In this document: one piece after another, positions 63,496 through 64,000 of the stretch
Layout: every line of letters starts with the position of its first letter
How positions within the stretch are numbered: the stretch's first letter is position 1
Origin: Paenibacillus eucommiae
Lineage (GTDB): Bacteria > Bacillota > Bacilli > Paenibacillales > NBRC-103111
Length of the DNA stretch: 64,000 nt
Direction: 5' to 3'
NCBI RefSeq assembly: GCF_017874215.1
Contig: NZ_JAGGLB010000028.1
Span: forward strand, 1 to 64,000
The notes under the pieces: generated by a model
Told to the model about the DNA's origin: nothing
Database searches by the model: none
Seen by the model: the letters and a program-made list of their open reading frames with translations, nothing else
Translations under genes and position numbers: made by a program

Positions 63496-64000
63496 TTGAG
63501 CACTAAAAGTACAATCGGAGAAGTGAAGCATCATTTAGGTGAATCCGTGACGATCGGCTGCTGGCTGAACAAGAAAAGATCCAGCGGAAAAATCCAATTT
63601 TTACAGCTTCGGGACGGTTCAGGCTATGTGCAGGGCGTTGTCGTTAAAAGCGAGGTTAGCAGCGAAGTATGGGAAGCCGCGAATGCGCTGACGCAGGAAA
63701 GCTCGCTATACATTACTGGAAAGGTAAAGGAAGATACCCGCAGCAAGGGTGGCTTTGAGCTTGATGTTGAACATATCGAGATTATTCAAATAACAGAAGA
63801 CTATCCGATTACGCCTAAAGAGCATGGCGTTGATTTCTTGATGGATCATCGTCATCTATGGATTCGCAGTCCTCGTCAGCGTGCTGTTCTGGTTATCCGT
63901 GCGCAAATCATTCAGGCTGTTCAGCAGTTTTTTAATGAAAGAGGCTTTCATCTGGTAGATCCCCCAATTTTGACGCCTTCCTCCTGTGAGGGAACGACCA
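63496..64000 (+). CDS. asnS: Asparaginyl-tRNA synthetase, 5' part
   Basis: The first 168 codons of a class II tRNA synthetase, cut by the window end. The N-terminal anticodon-binding OB fold ([20 protein letters not shown], then [14 protein letters not shown]) is followed by the [18 protein letters not shown] motif typical of AsnRS. The start is TTG 63496, with GGGGGGAAA upstream. B. subtilis asnS also follows ypmB, with aspB in between. Confidence 0.93.
   Translation, partial: MSTKSTIGEVKHHLGESVTIGCWLNKKRSSGKIQFLQLRDGSGYVQGVVVKSEVSSEVWEAANALTQESSLYITGKVKEDTRSKGGFELDVEHIEIIQITEDYPITPKEHGVDFLMDHRHLWIRSPRQRAVLVIRAQIIQAVQQFFNERGFHLVDPPILTPSSCEGTT

Overview
The window reads as a chromosomal segment of a low-to-mid GC, endospore-forming Firmicute, most likely Paenibacillus or a close relative. 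The evidence is spoIVA, ypjB, the TRAP protein gene mtrB, Shine-Dalgarno-led genes with some TTG/GTG starts, and a gene order that follows the Bacillus subtilis run from spoIVA-hbs-mtrB-hep through aro-trp-hisC-tyrA, ypiF-qcrABC, ypjABC, dapB-mgsA-bshB1-bshA-cca-birA-panBCD and dinG to asnS. This placement rests on recognised protein sequences and synteny; no search was run.

Layout. 1-3.7 kb: a PIG-L deacetylase, spoIVA and hbs. 3.7-9.9 kb: tRNA-Pro(GGG), mtrB, then the hepS-menG-mqnP-mqnA-hepT menaquinone operon and ndk. 10-20.4 kb: cheR, a small unlisted ORF, then aroC-aroB-aroH and trpEDCFBA with a long TRAP-type leader. 20.4-26.6 kb: a sugar ABC transporter plus glycosidase-like cassette flanked by copies of a structured intergenic repeat. 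26.7-29.7 kb: hisC-tyrA, a cre-like site with promoter and short RNA, and an unknown protein. 30.4-35.7 kb: an ECF sigma/anti-sigma pair and several small conserved genes. 35.9-45.9 kb: bc-complex genes, ypjAB, a YitT protein, lplJ, mazG, dapB, mgsA and bacillithiol genes. 46-51 kb: cca, preceded by a 9-bp tandem repeat, then birA and panBCD with a structured leader. 51-64 kb: dinG, rex, pit with its accessory protein, mtaD, ypmB, a short FtsH-like protease, hbd, ackA and the start of asnS.

Function. The core is aromatic amino acid synthesis: chorismate is made by AroB and AroC and drawn to tryptophan (trpEDCFBA), tyrosine/phenylalanine (aroH, tyrA, hisC) and menaquinone (MqnA), and the Hep enzymes supply the menaquinone side chain. 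MtrB (TRAP), encoded 10 kb upstream, should attenuate the trp operon: the leader holds eleven (G/T)AG triplets on a 5-nt grid followed by a terminator. Menaquinone serves the Qcr complex, and Rex senses the NADH/NAD balance.

The most unusual element is a roughly 310-360 bp non-coding repeat present four times in the first 30 kb, all in the same orientation and all between genes. It has an invariant 14-bp inner stem and an outer stem whose sequence changes between copies while pairing is kept. Several B. subtilis neighbours (folE, aroA, aspB, and trpG within trp) are absent from their expected slots.
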